The notes below the pieces were generated by a model. It saw nothing but the letters and a program-made list of their open reading frames with translations. It ran no database searches and was not told the origin of the DNA. A DNA stretch of 64,000 nucleotides from Sandaracinus sp. (GTDB taxonomy: Bacteria > Myxococcota_A > Polyangia > Polyangiales > Houyiibacteriaceae), in contig PABA01000124.1 in NCBI GenBank assembly GCA_002699025.1, positions 1 to 64,000 on the forward strand. Reading direction: 5' to 3'. A program made the translations under genes and the position numbers. This document shows, in pieces, positions 25,375 to 33,878 of this stretch (positions are counted from its first letter, which is position 1; every line of letters begins with the position of its first letter).

Positions 25375-28300
25375 CGCACGCCCTCCCGCTCCATCCCCTC
25401 GACCGCCGCGCGGCCTGCGCCGCGTTCTCCGTCGCCGGCCGGCTCCCCGTCCGTGACCGTGAAGAGCCCGCCCGACTTCGTGCGCACCAGGAGGCGGCCG
25501 TCGCGCAGGAAGCCCACGCCCATGAGCTCGTGGCTCTCGAAGGCGCCGAAGGGGAGCACCCAGCGGCGACGCCGCGCGTCCAGATCCCAGAGCTCGAGCC
25601 GACCGCTCGAGGGGATCGCGAGCAGGCGCCCGCTCGGGTCGAAGGCGAGCCGGTTGAAGAGCCCGAAGCCGCACGCGATGCGCAGCTCGGGCGTCGCCTC
25701 GGGCCAGCGGTAGACGCGCACGACGTGATCGGTCGCGCCGCTCGCCACGCGCTCCCCGCCGGGGGCCGCCACGACGCTGCACACGTCGCGGTGCGGGTTG
25801 CCCCGCTCGAGCCGATCGGCGCCGTGGTCCGCCTTGCGCCACACCTCGGCGCCCTCCTTCACGAAGGCGAGCTCTCCGGCCTCGCTCCCCGCGAGGAACC
25901 CGCCCCCCGGCGCCGCGCAGAGCGCGTTCACGTCGTCGCTCCCCACCTCGACCGGCTCGCCGACGGGCGCGAGGTCCGGCAGGCGCGCGAAGGCCAGGGC
26001 CTCGTCCGACGACCAGGCGACCGTCGGGCCGTCCGGCGTCGCGCCGTCCGGTGTCGCACCGCCCGTCCCCGCGAGGTCCGCCGCCGCGTCCACCGCCACG
26101 TGGTCGGCCCGCGCGTCGGTCTCCGCGAGGAGCGCCCCGTCGCGGACGCGCACGAGCCTCAGCCCGTCACGCGTCCCGCAGAGCGCCGCGGGCTCGGGCC
26201 CGTCGACGAGCGCCAGGCTCTCGCCGGTCACGCCGAGCGCCGCGACCTCCTCGGCCACGCCCCCGGTCGCGGGCCACGCGAGCAGGTGCCCGTCCCAGTC
26301 GAGCGAGAGGATCCGCCCGTCCGGCAGCTCCACCGCGTCCACCACCCGCGTCGCGTGGCGCGCGCCCTCGGGCTCCACGCGCGCGTCGCCCTCCACGACG
26401 ATCACCTCACCGGCCGTGCCCGCCGCGAAGGCGCGCCCCGCACCGAGCGCCAGGGCCCAGAGCGGCGGCCCCTCTTCCACGAACGCACGCGGCGCGCCGT
26501 CCTCGGCGTCGAGATCCTCGAAGCAGATGAGCGCGCCCTCCTCGCTCGTCGCCCAGAGCCGCGCGCCATCCCACTCGAGCCGCGTGACCTTCGCGAGCGG
26601 CAAACGCCGCTCCTCCTCGAAGCCGCGCTCGGTCCAGCGCCCCACCCGCACGCTCTTGGCCTCACCGCCGAGCGCCAGCCGCCCGGCCCCGTCCACGGCC
26701 AGCGCCCACATGGAGGCGTCCACGTCGTGCCGCTCGGCCGCGCCGCTCGCCGGGTCGAGCACCTCGAGGAAGTTGGCCTCGCCGCCGCTCGTCTTCACGT
26801 GGCTCGCCAGGACCCGTCCGTCGGGCAGGAAGGCGACGTCCTGGTAGCTGCCGGGCCCGCCCTCGTGCACCCACCGCGCCTCGCCGCTCGCCACGTCCCA
26901 GGCGATGAGCCGGCCGTCGCCGCCGCCGCTCACGAGCGTCGCCCCGTCCGGCGCGAAGGCGAGGCAGCGGGTGCCCGTGGGGACGCCGCCATGACCCTGG
27001 AGCTCACGCACGCGCTCGCCGCTCGCCGCGTCGTAGAGCTCGACGTGGCCACCATGGAAGCACGCCGCGACTCGGGCGCCGTCCGGCGCGAAAGCGCAGT
27101 CGTAGCCCCAGTTCCAGCGGAGCTCGAGGCCGCCGATGGCCGCGCCACCCCGCGCGTCGAGGAGCCGCGCCGCCTCCTGACCGACCGCGCAGAGCGTCGC
27201 GCCGTCCGGGGAGAGGGCGAGGCCGTTGACGTGCGCGCCGACGACGAAGGGCGCCGCGTCGAAGCGACGCACGCGGACGCCCTCCGGGGGCGCCTCCTCC
27301 GGGCGCGCGCGCTCCAGATCGCCCTCGTCGAGGACGAAGGCGCGGATCCAGGCGCTCGTCGTGTCCCCGAGCCAGGCCTCCTTCTCGTCCTCGTCGAGCG
27401 CCTGGAGGAAGCGGAGCGCCTTCTTCGAGTCCGCCGGCACGTCGTCCGCGTACTGGAGGTAGTGGTTTCGCTGCCCCTCGAGGCGCGCCCGGCACCAGGC
27501 CGCGAGCCGCCGCCGGAGCTCCGCGTCCTCGCCCTCTTCGAGCCCCTCGGCGAGCGCCTCCACGATCGGATCGAGGAAGACCGCGCCCTCCTCCTCGAGC
27601 GCCGCCAGGAGCCCCTCCGGCCCCGCCTCGGCGCGCGTCCGCCGCACCCGCGCCGGGTCGTACCAGGTGCGCGCGAGCGGCCCGAGCCCCAGCTCCTCGC
27701 GGGCCCGATCGGCGATCTCGCGAAGCAGCCAGAAAGGCGCCGTCGCCCAGCTCGCGACCTGCCGCCGCGCGTCGTCGTCGGCGACCCGAAGCAAGAGCTC
27801 GCCGGCCAGGCGCCGCACGAGCACGACGTCGTCCGCCTTCGGCCAGCCGTAGCGCTCGAGGTGGAGCTCGTGGAGGGCCCAGCGCGCGTCCTCGAGGCCC
27901 ACCGCGTGCCCGCGCGCGGCGAGGGCGAGCGCGGCCCCGAGGCGCACCGCGCGCGTCTCCGGCGTGTCGTCGATCCAGCGGTGGAGCCGCGCCTCGAGGG
28001 GCTCCGTGCCGGCGTCGTCTTCGCCGGTCGCGAGCGTCACGAGCCCGAGGTAGGCCCACGGGCCCTCGTCCAGGCAATGGTCCAGGCAACGGGCCAGGGC
28101 CTCCACCCAGCTCGGCGCCGCGCGGCTCTCGGCGCGTGAGCCGAGCGCGCGAACGAGCGCCCCGAAGGCGTGCTCGTCCCGGTCGAGCCCCACCCGGTCG
28201 GCGGCGCCGTCGGCGAAGGCCGCGAGCGCCTCGCCGAGGGCTCCGTCCGCGCGCGCGTCGCTCCGCCCGGCCATGGCGCAGGCGACGTGGAAGCGCGTCG

Positions 28301-28763
28301 GCCAGGGCATGGTGTCGAGCTCGGCCGCGGGGAGATCCCGATCGGCCTCGTGCGGCGAGCCCGCGAGGAAGGGCACGAGCTGCGGGCGGAGCGCGTCCGG
28401 CAGCAGCGGCGCAGCCGGCCGGCCGAGGTCGAGGCCGCCGAGCAGGAGCGGCGCTACCCGGCGCGCCTGTTCGCCGTGGAGCTGCATCGCCAGCCAGGCG
28501 CCCGCGTCGCCGACGCCTTCCTCGAGGAGCGCCCGGCGCGCCTCGTTGCCCCCGAAGAGCGCGTCCCGCGCGCGGTCGAGCTCGAAGGCGAGCCGCGCGT
28601 CGCGCTCGGCGACGCGCTCGTAGACCCGGGCGACGAAGTCCCGGCTCGACGGGTCCGCCCAGACGGCCGCCCGCCAGCCTTCGTCCGCCGCCACCTTCTC
28701 GGCGCGCGCCCGGGCTTCGGCCCGCGCCCGCTCGCGCTCTCGTAGAAAGTCGAACCACCCCAT
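25371..28763 (-). CDS. Large WD40-repeat protein
   Basis: The 1130-residue cytoplasmic protein has no signal peptide or membrane helix. Residues 1-480 are helical and Arg/Ala/Glu-rich (MGWFDFLRERERARAEARAR...). From about 500 onwards WD40-type blades repeat: VVGAHVNGLALSPDGATLCA, CAFAPDGARVAACFHGGHVE, CLAFAPDGATLVSGGGDGRL, VAFLPDGRVLASH, SVVAAPGGERVASGATDHVV, LAFDPSGRLLAIPSSGRLEL. The repeats are enough for two propellers. It is probably a scaffold. The ATG lies 6 nt after a TAGGCT box with no Shine-Dalgarno sequence. Coupled to the SMI1-like gene. Confidence 0.88.
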   Translation of the reverse strand: MGWFDFLRERERARAEARARAEKVAADEGWRAAVWADPSSRDFVARVYERVAERDARLAFELDRARDALFGGNEARRALLEEGVGDAGAWLAMQLHGEQARRVAPLLLGGLDLGRPAAPLLPDALRPQLVPFLAGSPHEADRDLPAAELDTMPWPTRFHVACAMAGRSDARADGALGEALAAFADGAADRVGLDRDEHAFGALVRALGSRAESRAAPSWVEALARCLDHCLDEGPWAYLGLVTLATGEDDAGTEPLEARLHRWIDDTPETRAVRLGAALALAARGHAVGLEDARWALHELHLERYGWPKADDVVLVRRLAGELLLRVADDDARRQVASWATAPFWLLREIADRAREELGLGPLARTWYDPARVRRTRAEAGPEGLLAALEEEGAVFLDPIVEALAEGLEEGEDAELRRRLAAWCRARLEGQRNHYLQYADDVPADSKKALRFLQALDEDEKEAWLGDTTSAWIRAFVLDEGDLERARPEEAPPEGVRVRRFDAAPFVVGAHVNGLALSPDGATLCAVGQEAARLLDARGGAAIGGLELRWNWGYDCAFAPDGARVAACFHGGHVELYDAASGERVRELQGHGGVPTGTRCLAFAPDGATLVSGGGDGRLIAWDVASGEARWVHEGGPGSYQDVAFLPDGRVLASHVKTSGGEANFLEVLDPASGAAERHDVDASMWALAVDGAGRLALGGEAKSVRVGRWTERGFEEERRLPLAKVTRLEWDGARLWATSEEGALICFEDLDAEDGAPRAFVEEGPPLWALALGAGRAFAAGTAGEVIVVEGDARVEPEGARHATRVVDAVELPDGRILSLDWDGHLLAWPATGGVAEEVAALGVTGESLALVDGPEPAALCGTRDGLRLVRVRDGALLAETDARADHVAVDAAADLAGTGGATPDGATPDGPTVAWSSDEALAFARLPDLAPVGEPVEVGSDDVNALCAAPGGGFLAGSEAGELAFVKEGAEVWRKADHGADRLERGNPHRDVCSVVAAPGGERVASGATDHVVRVYRWPEATPELRIACGFGLFNRLAFDPSGRLLAIPSSGRLELWDLDARRRRWVLPFGAFESHELMGVGFLRDGRLLVRTKSGGLFTVTDGEPAGDGERGAGRAAVEGMEREGVR

Positions 28764-28769
28764 GCGCCG

Positions 28770-28775
28770 AGCCTA
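28770..28775 (-). promoter_or_regulatory. Candidate -10 box, WD40 gene
   Basis: TAGGCT on the minus strand lies 6 nt before the ATG at 28761-28763, with no Shine-Dalgarno sequence between. Confidence 0.4.
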
Positions 28776-28814
28776 CCTCCGCCCGGTCGCCGGGGGATCT
28801 CTGGAGGCCTCAAT

Positions 28815-29294
28815 TCACGAGAGCGTGCCGAAGCGGCGACGCAGCGCGCGGTGGCGGCCGGCGAAGAGGCGCCCGACGATGCGCCGGGTCATACCCGGCA
28901 GCAGGCGCGGCTCGAAGACGACCTCGTCCTCGACCCGGCAGCCGCCCTCGATCGGCGAGAGCGTCCGTCGATGGTCCCAGCGGCGCTGGAGCCAGGAGCG
29001 GGAGCGCTCGTCGAAGCCGCGGCCCGGGTCGACGCGCGCGAGGACGAGCGCGTGGCGGTCGAAGGGCAGCACGCCGCCGAGGAGGAGCCAGCTGTGGAAG
29101 GCGAGCTCGCCGCGGGGCAGGGCCTCGAGCGAGACCGCGCGCCCGCCCGGCGTCGACATGCGCACCCAGGGTGCGAGCTCGCGGTTGACGCCGCGCATCG
29201 TGCTCACCTCGGCCCAGACGGCGTCGACCGGGGCGGCGAGATCGGAGCGGACGTGGACCGTTCGGGTCACGGCTCGGGTCACGGCGCGCAGCAT
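28815..29294 (-). CDS. SRPBCC (START/polyketide-cyclase-like) protein
   Basis: The 159-residue protein fits the SRPBCC ligand-binding fold: TRTVHVRSDLAAPVDAVWAE (first strand and helix), PWVRMSTPGG, LLLGGVLPFDRHALVLARVD, then a C-terminal long helix LLPGMTRRIVGRLFAGRHRAL. These proteins bind hydrophobic ligands, and no enzyme motif is evident. It is transcribed divergently from a helical-repeat gene across a 60-bp region holding a perfect 14-bp palindrome. Confidence 0.8.
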   Translation of the reverse strand: MLRAVTRAVTRTVHVRSDLAAPVDAVWAEVSTMRGVNRELAPWVRMSTPGGRAVSLEALPRGELAFHSWLLLGGVLPFDRHALVLARVDPGRGFDERSRSWLQRRWDHRRTLSPIEGGCRVEDEVVFEPRLLPGMTRRIVGRLFAGRHRALRRRFGTLS

Positions 29295-29333
29295 GCCCCG
29301 AGCGCGAGGCGGGAAGTAGGGCGGGAGGCGCGG

Positions 29334-29349
29334 CGTATCGCGATACGAT
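29334..29349. promoter_or_regulatory. Perfect 14-bp palindrome (operator candidate) with -10-like box
   Basis: CGTATCGCGATACG (29334-29347) is a perfect palindrome in the 60-bp divergent region. On the plus strand TACGAT (29344-29349) lies 5 nt before the ATG at 29355, and TATCGT lies on the minus strand in the same place. A dimeric repressor bound here could control both genes. Confidence 0.5.
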
Positions 29350-29354
29350 ACGCC

Positions 29355-30248
29355 ATGCACGATCCCCACTTCCCGATCCCCTTCGCCCTCGACGACCTCC
29401 CGGAGGCGCTCCGGGCGGCCGTCCGGGCCGCGGCCGGTGACGGGCTCGAGGCGAGCGACGCGAAGGCGGCGATCGAGGCGCACTGGGAAGACGGCGGCGC
29501 GCGCACGCCGGGGACGCTGCTCGCCGTGGCCTATCTCGGGGTGAAGGACGCCTGCGAGATCATGGTCGACGACCAGCTGCGCATGGCCGAGCAGGCGCTG
29601 ACGCTCGTCGAGGAGGCGCGGCGAGGCGGCGCCCGCGAGAGCGAGGGGCTGGCGCGCTTCGTGGCGCTCGCGCGGACGATCCGCGACGAGGAGCGGGCGC
29701 GGAAGGGCGGGCTGGAGGCGCAGTTCGACGTGGATCCGGAGACGCTGGATCAGCCGACGGCGGCGGACATCGCCTACGAGCTCTGCGACCGGGGGCGCGA
29801 CGCCGAGGCCGTGCCCTTCTTCACGCGGGTGATCGGGCTGGTCGGGCCCGGCCGACGCCTGCACTACGAGATGAACCGGGCGCGCTGCCAGCTGAAGGCG
29901 GGGGACGTGGAGGCGGCGCGGGCGTTCTGGGTGCGGGTCGTGCGGGAGCAACCGGCGGCGGACCGCTTCATCGTGTCGGACGCCTGGTCCGGTCTGCTCG
30001 AGACCGAGGAGGACGACGAGCGCTTCGCCGCGCTCTTCGAGGAGGCGCTGGGCTGGGCGCGCCAGCAGGGCGAGAGCGGCGCGTTCCCGGCGGCGCACCC
30101 GACCCAGGAACGGCTCCTCGAGCGGGCCATGGAGCGGGACCTCGGGCCGATCGCGCTCCACCTCTGCGACGTCATCGAAGGGCGCGGGGGACGCCTCGCG
30201 AAGGAGCTCGAGATGCGCGTCGCCGAGGCGCGCCGACGCTTCGGCTGA
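29355..30248 (+). CDS. Cytoplasmic helical (TPR-like) protein
   Basis: No named family is recognised for this 297-residue protein. It is almost wholly alpha-helical with Ala/Glu/Arg-rich amphipathic helices, including AEQALTLVEEARRGGARESEG and a TPR-like helix pair AADIAYELCDRGRDAEAVPFFTRVI ... YEMNRARCQLKAGDVEAARAFW. This suggests a protein-interaction repeat. No signal peptide or catalytic motif is seen. Its promoter region carries the palindrome described at 29334. Confidence 0.75.
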   Translation: MHDPHFPIPFALDDLPEALRAAVRAAAGDGLEASDAKAAIEAHWEDGGARTPGTLLAVAYLGVKDACEIMVDDQLRMAEQALTLVEEARRGGARESEGLARFVALARTIRDEERARKGGLEAQFDVDPETLDQPTAADIAYELCDRGRDAEAVPFFTRVIGLVGPGRRLHYEMNRARCQLKAGDVEAARAFWVRVVREQPAADRFIVSDAWSGLLETEEDDERFAALFEEALGWARQQGESGAFPAAHPTQERLLERAMERDLGPIALHLCDVIEGRGGRLAKELEMRVAEARRRFG

Positions 30249-30266
30249 GTCGCCTCGCGCCCGAGC

Positions 30267-30572
30267 TCAGCGCTCGCCGGACCGATCCGCCTCGACCTCC
30301 GCCTCGATCCCGTCGAGCGTCCACGGGCCCTCGCTCTCGCCCTCGTCGTCCCGCGTCGACCCGTCCAGGTCGTCCAGCGTCGGCCCGTCCAAGTCGTCCA
30401 GCGTCGGCCCGTCCAGGTCGTCCAGCGTCGGCCCGTCCAGGTCGTCCAGCGTCGGACCCTCGTCGGGCGCAGCCGCGCCCTCGCCACCGCGCGTCCCCGC
30501 GCCCTCGCCACCGCGCGTCCCCGCGCCCTCGTCGCTCGCTCCCGCAGCCGGACCGTCGACGCGCCCTCGCAC
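30267..30572 (-). CDS. Possible small acidic repeat protein
   Basis: A 101-codon GTG-initiated frame encodes four perfect copies of GPTLDDLD, two copies of AGTRGGEG and an acidic tail (DIEAEVEADRS-like). The repeats are in units of 24 bp (8 codons), and the reading frame is preserved through the array. The product would be very acidic and disordered. No Shine-Dalgarno sequence or promoter is clear, and it lies convergent to the helical gene. A real gene is possible; it could also be a non-coding in-frame repeat. Confidence 0.35.
   Translation of the reverse strand: MRGRVDGPAAGASDEGAGTRGGEGAGTRGGEGAAAPDEGPTLDDLDGPTLDDLDGPTLDDLDGPTLDDLDGSTRDDEGESEGPWTLDGIEAEVEADRSGER
30350..30535. repeat. 24-bp tandem repeats
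   Basis: About four units of 24 bp (GTCGTCCAGCGTCGGCCCGT core) lie at about 30361-30456, and a second 24-bp repeat (CCCTCGCCACCGCGCGTCCC core) at about 30475-30530. Both sit inside the small acidic reading frame. Confidence 0.85.
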
Positions 30573-30734
30573 GATCCTTCGGGCCCGCAGCGGGGTCGCG
30601 CGGCTGGACGCCCTGGCCGCCGCGCGCTACGCCCCGCGCGCTTTCGGGGGAAGCGGGTGCGCGTGGGATGGCGCGGCCTGGCCCCTCGCGCTTGCCTTCG
30701 GCGCCGTGGCGCCACGACCAGGATGGGGGATTCG

Positions 30735-32171
30735 ATGAACCGCGCCTTCTGCGCACCGCTCGCGCTCGTGCTCGTGCTCGCCGGCTGCGGCGGCGACGAC
30801 GACGGTCCGATGACCGAGCCCGGGACCGACGCCGGCATGCCCGCGATCGACGACGCCGGCTCGATGGAGACCGACGAGGACGGCGGCGCGTCGGCCGTCG
30901 ACGCCGCCGCGGCGGAGACGCTCCCGCCCGGCGCCGCATGCGACTGCGACGACGAGTGCGAGGGCACGCCGACGCACCCGGGGCTCTGCGTCCAGGGCAT
31001 CTGCATGACGCGCGCGAGCGCCGCCTGCGCCGAGGCCGGGTCCACCGGCGAGTGCCCGAGCGGCTCGCGCTGCTGGGGCCTCGACGGCTTCGAGGGCGGC
31101 GTCTGCTGGCCCGACTGCGACGCCGTGAGCTGCGCCGGGAGCTGCGACTCCGACGGCTCCTGCGTGCCCGACGAGAGCTCGACCTGCACGGCGTCCTGCA
31201 GCGAGCTCTGTGGCGAGGGCGGCGACGACTGCCCGCCGAACTCGCACCCCGAGGGGGACGGCTGCGTCTGCGACGAAGGCTACGTGGTCAACGCCGACCG
31301 CACCGCCTGCGTGCTCCCCTGCGAGCGCGACGACGAGTGCGCGGGCGAGCTCGTCTGCGGCGACGAGGGCACCTGCGTGGCGCCGCCCTGCACGCCGGGC
31401 TCCTGCGACGCCGGCGAGGTCTGCGCCGAGAGCGGCGCGTGCATCGTCGACATCGGTGAGGCGCCCCCCGGCACGCCGCCGGCGGCCTGCGCCGTCGGGA
31501 GCATGGGCGTGCCCGACTGGCGCTGCACCGAGGACTGCGACGCGCTCGTCGCCTTCGACCCGCGCATGGGCCTCGGCTACGACGACTACCCGCTGAACGG
31601 CGAGACCGCGGCCGACCAGTACCGGTCCTGGATCCGCCGCGACGTGATGATGCTCGTCCGCTACGCCGCCGCCATGACCGCCTGCCAGGGCGGCGAGTGG
31701 CCGTTCGGGAACGGCGGCGCGCTCGGCCTCGGCGACATGAGCGAGGCCGACGGGAGCATCCCCGGCACGCGCGAGGGCAGCCCGGGGCATCCGGCGGGCA
31801 CGCACGTCGACGGCAGCGACATGGACCTCGCGTACTTCCAGACGGGCACCGGCGACAACCGGCTGCGCTCCGTCTGCCCGCACGTGGTCGCCGGGGAGGA
31901 CCAGTACCACTGCACCGGCGCGCCGGACCGCCTGGACCCCTGGCGCACGGCGCTCTTCCTCGGGCACCTGCACGCGAGCCCGGACCTCCGCGTCATCGGC
32001 GTCGACGGCCAGGTGGGCCCGCTGATCGACTCGGCGCTCACGCAGCTCTGCGCCGACGGATGGCTCGAGGGCGGCGTGTGCCGCGGCCACTCGATCACGT
32101 GGGAAGAGACCGACATGGGGCGCGGCTGGTACCGCTTCCACCACCACCACTTCCACATCAGCGTGCGCTGA
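30735..32171 (+). CDS. Lipoprotein with C-terminal LAS-type peptidase-like domain
   Basis: About 478 residues. The signal peptide ends in lipobox LAGC. A Gly/Asp/Ala-rich linker leads to a Cys-rich EGF/laminin-like middle part (about 70-240, many CxxxC and CDxDxxC groups). The C-terminal domain carries THVDGSDMDLAYF (His 357, Asp 362/364) and ends in FHHHHFHISVR (His 469-474). This looks like the HxxGxD ... HxH zinc arrangement of the LAS (MepA/VanX/D,D-carboxypeptidase) metallopeptidases that cut peptidoglycan cross-links. A murein hydrolase role is a plausible inference. GGGGG lies upstream of the ATG. Confidence 0.8.
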   Translation: MNRAFCAPLALVLVLAGCGGDDDGPMTEPGTDAGMPAIDDAGSMETDEDGGASAVDAAAAETLPPGAACDCDDECEGTPTHPGLCVQGICMTRASAACAEAGSTGECPSGSRCWGLDGFEGGVCWPDCDAVSCAGSCDSDGSCVPDESSTCTASCSELCGEGGDDCPPNSHPEGDGCVCDEGYVVNADRTACVLPCERDDECAGELVCGDEGTCVAPPCTPGSCDAGEVCAESGACIVDIGEAPPGTPPAACAVGSMGVPDWRCTEDCDALVAFDPRMGLGYDDYPLNGETAADQYRSWIRRDVMMLVRYAAAMTACQGGEWPFGNGGALGLGDMSEADGSIPGTREGSPGHPAGTHVDGSDMDLAYFQTGTGDNRLRSVCPHVVAGEDQYHCTGAPDRLDPWRTALFLGHLHASPDLRVIGVDGQVGPLIDSALTQLCADGWLEGGVCRGHSITWEETDMGRGWYRFHHHHFHISVR

Positions 32172-32178
32172 GCGCGCG

Positions 32179-32412
32179 CCGTTCTCACAGCCCCGCCCTC
32201 GCCGCTCGCCGAGCGCACGGCCGCACTCCCCGCCGAGCCCTCGGCGGGCGCCGAGCCGTTCTCACAGCCCCCGCCCTCGCCGCTTGCCGAGCGCACGGCC
32301 GCACTCCCCGCCGAGCCCTCGGCGGGCGCCGAGCCCGCGCCGTTCTCACAGCCCCGCCCTCGCCGCTCGCCGAGCGCACGGCCGCACACCCCGCCGAGCC
32401 CTCGGGGCCCAC
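32179..32412. repeat. Triple 77-84-bp tandem repeat with hairpin potential
   Basis: Three copies begin GTTCTCACAG at 32181, 32258 and 32342 and share the following 60 bases (CCGCCGAG, CTCGGCGG segments). Each carries inverted repeats such as CCGCCGAG-CC-CTCGGCGG. They fill the space between the lipoprotein and flotillin genes, which converge. Confidence 0.92.
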
Positions 32413-32429
32413 GCCCCCTCCCCCGAACG

Positions 32430-32469
32430 GCGACGGCGGCGCCCCCATCATCGGGAGCGCCGCCGTCGC
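32430..32469. terminator. Bidirectional hairpin between convergent genes
   Basis: GCGACGGCGGCG (32430-32441) and CGCCGCCGTCGC (32458-32469) form a perfect 12-bp stem with a 16-base loop, 258 bp after the lipoprotein stop and just beyond the flotillin stop (32487). It could serve both genes. Confidence 0.65.
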
Positions 32470-32486
32470 GTGCGTTCTGCTGCTCG

Positions 32487-33878
32487 CTACTCCGCGGGCG
32501 GCGGCGGCGCGCCGCGCTCCACCGCGCCGAAGCCCTGCGGCGGCGTGTTGCCGGTCCGCGGCGGGCGCGGCCGGCGCGGCTTCTTCGGTGCCTCGCCGGT
32601 CCCCACGTGCTCCTTGATCACGCCGGCCACGTCGATCCCCGTCGCCGCCTTGATCTGCTCCTGGGCGCTGACCAGCGTCCCGGCGAGCCCGCCGAGCCCG
32701 GCGCCCTTGCCGCCGCCGCCCGCGGCGCCGGCGCTCCCGCCGAGCCCCGAGTCGCCGCCGCCGATCACCGTCAGCCGATCCACGCGCAGCTGCTGGATCG
32801 TCCCGGCCACCTGCTGCAGCACGGGCACCAGCTTCTGCATCAGCAGCACGTCGCGCCCCGCGTTGCCCTGGCCCCGGTAGGAGGTCGCCAGGTCCCGCAG
32901 CACGTCCGCCGTCGCGCGCCCCTGCTCGATGATCTTCGAGGCATCCGCCCGGGCCCGCGCGATCGCCTGGTCCCGCTGCGCCTCGGCGGGCCGCACGATG
33001 TCGGCCTCGAGCTGCAGCTTCACCTGCGCGATGCGCGCGTCCTGCATCGCCAGCTCCGCCTGCGCCTGCGCCAGGAGCGCCTGCACCTCGGCGTGCTGCT
33101 CGGCGATCATGGCCTCGCGCTTGGTCCGGGCGTCGGCGATGCGGCGCTCGTTCTCCTTGCGCGCGACCTCGATCGCCGCCTCGAGCTTCGCGACCTCACC
33201 CTGCATGTAGTTCGACCACTTCACCTCGGCCGCGTCGGCCTGCGCCGTGGCCTCGGCGATCTGCGCGTCGCGCCGGATCGCCGCCGCCCGCATGCGCCCG
33301 ATGGCGTCGAGGTAGCCGACCTCGTCGCTCACGTTCTGGATGTTCAACGTGTCGAGCACGAGGCCGATCTTCTCGAGGTCGTGGCCCGCCTCGTCGGTGA
33401 GCTTCGCGGCGAAGGCCTCCTTGTCGCGGTTGACCTCCTCCGGCGTCAGCCCGGCGAGCACGCCGCGCAGGTTGCCCTCGAGCGTCTCCCGGCCGACCCG
33501 CATCAGGTCCTCGCGGCTCCGCCCGAGGAAGCGCTCGAGCGCGTTGTGGATCAACGGCATCTCACCGGGGATCTTGATGTTGGCCACGCCCTGCACGGTG
33601 AGCGGGATGCCCCCCTTCGAGTAGGCGTTCCGCACCGTGACCTCGATGATCATGTTCGTGAGGTCGACCTTGTCGACGGTCTCGATCAGCGGCCAACGCA
33701 CGGCCCGCCCGCCCTTGACGATGCGGTAGTGCGTGATGAGCCCGCCGTGGTCGCGGCGCCGGCCGCTGAAGACCAGCACCTCGTTCGGCTGGCAGACGTA
33801 GAGCAGGTTCCGGACGACCAGCATCACGGCGACGACGCCGATGAAGCCGATCCCGATCAGCGCGAGTCCCGCACCCAT
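32487..33878 (-). CDS. SPFH/flotillin-family protein (second copy)
   Basis: 463 residues. An N-terminal membrane helix (about 5-25, GLALIGIGFIGVVAVMLVV) precedes an SPFH domain (LLYVCQPNEVLVFSG ... VDLTNMIIEVTVRNAYSKGG) and a long coiled coil with alternating Ala/Glu (about 195-330). A Gly-rich loop and a Pro-rich tail end the protein. Flotillins oligomerise at the inner membrane and organise membrane domains. It overlaps the preceding SPFH gene by TGATG (33876-33880), so both are made together. The two proteins are only distantly alike (different coiled coils and tails), which suggests a heteromeric assembly. Confidence 0.92.
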   Translation of the reverse strand: MGAGLALIGIGFIGVVAVMLVVRNLLYVCQPNEVLVFSGRRRDHGGLITHYRIVKGGRAVRWPLIETVDKVDLTNMIIEVTVRNAYSKGGIPLTVQGVANIKIPGEMPLIHNALERFLGRSREDLMRVGRETLEGNLRGVLAGLTPEEVNRDKEAFAAKLTDEAGHDLEKIGLVLDTLNIQNVSDEVGYLDAIGRMRAAAIRRDAQIAEATAQADAAEVKWSNYMQGEVAKLEAAIEVARKENERRIADARTKREAMIAEQHAEVQALLAQAQAELAMQDARIAQVKLQLEADIVRPAEAQRDQAIARARADASKIIEQGRATADVLRDLATSYRGQGNAGRDVLLMQKLVPVLQQVAGTIQQLRVDRLTVIGGGDSGLGGSAGAAGGGGKGAGLGGLAGTLVSAQEQIKAATGIDVAGVIKEHVGTGEAPKKPRRPRPPRTGNTPPQGFGAVERGAPPPPAE

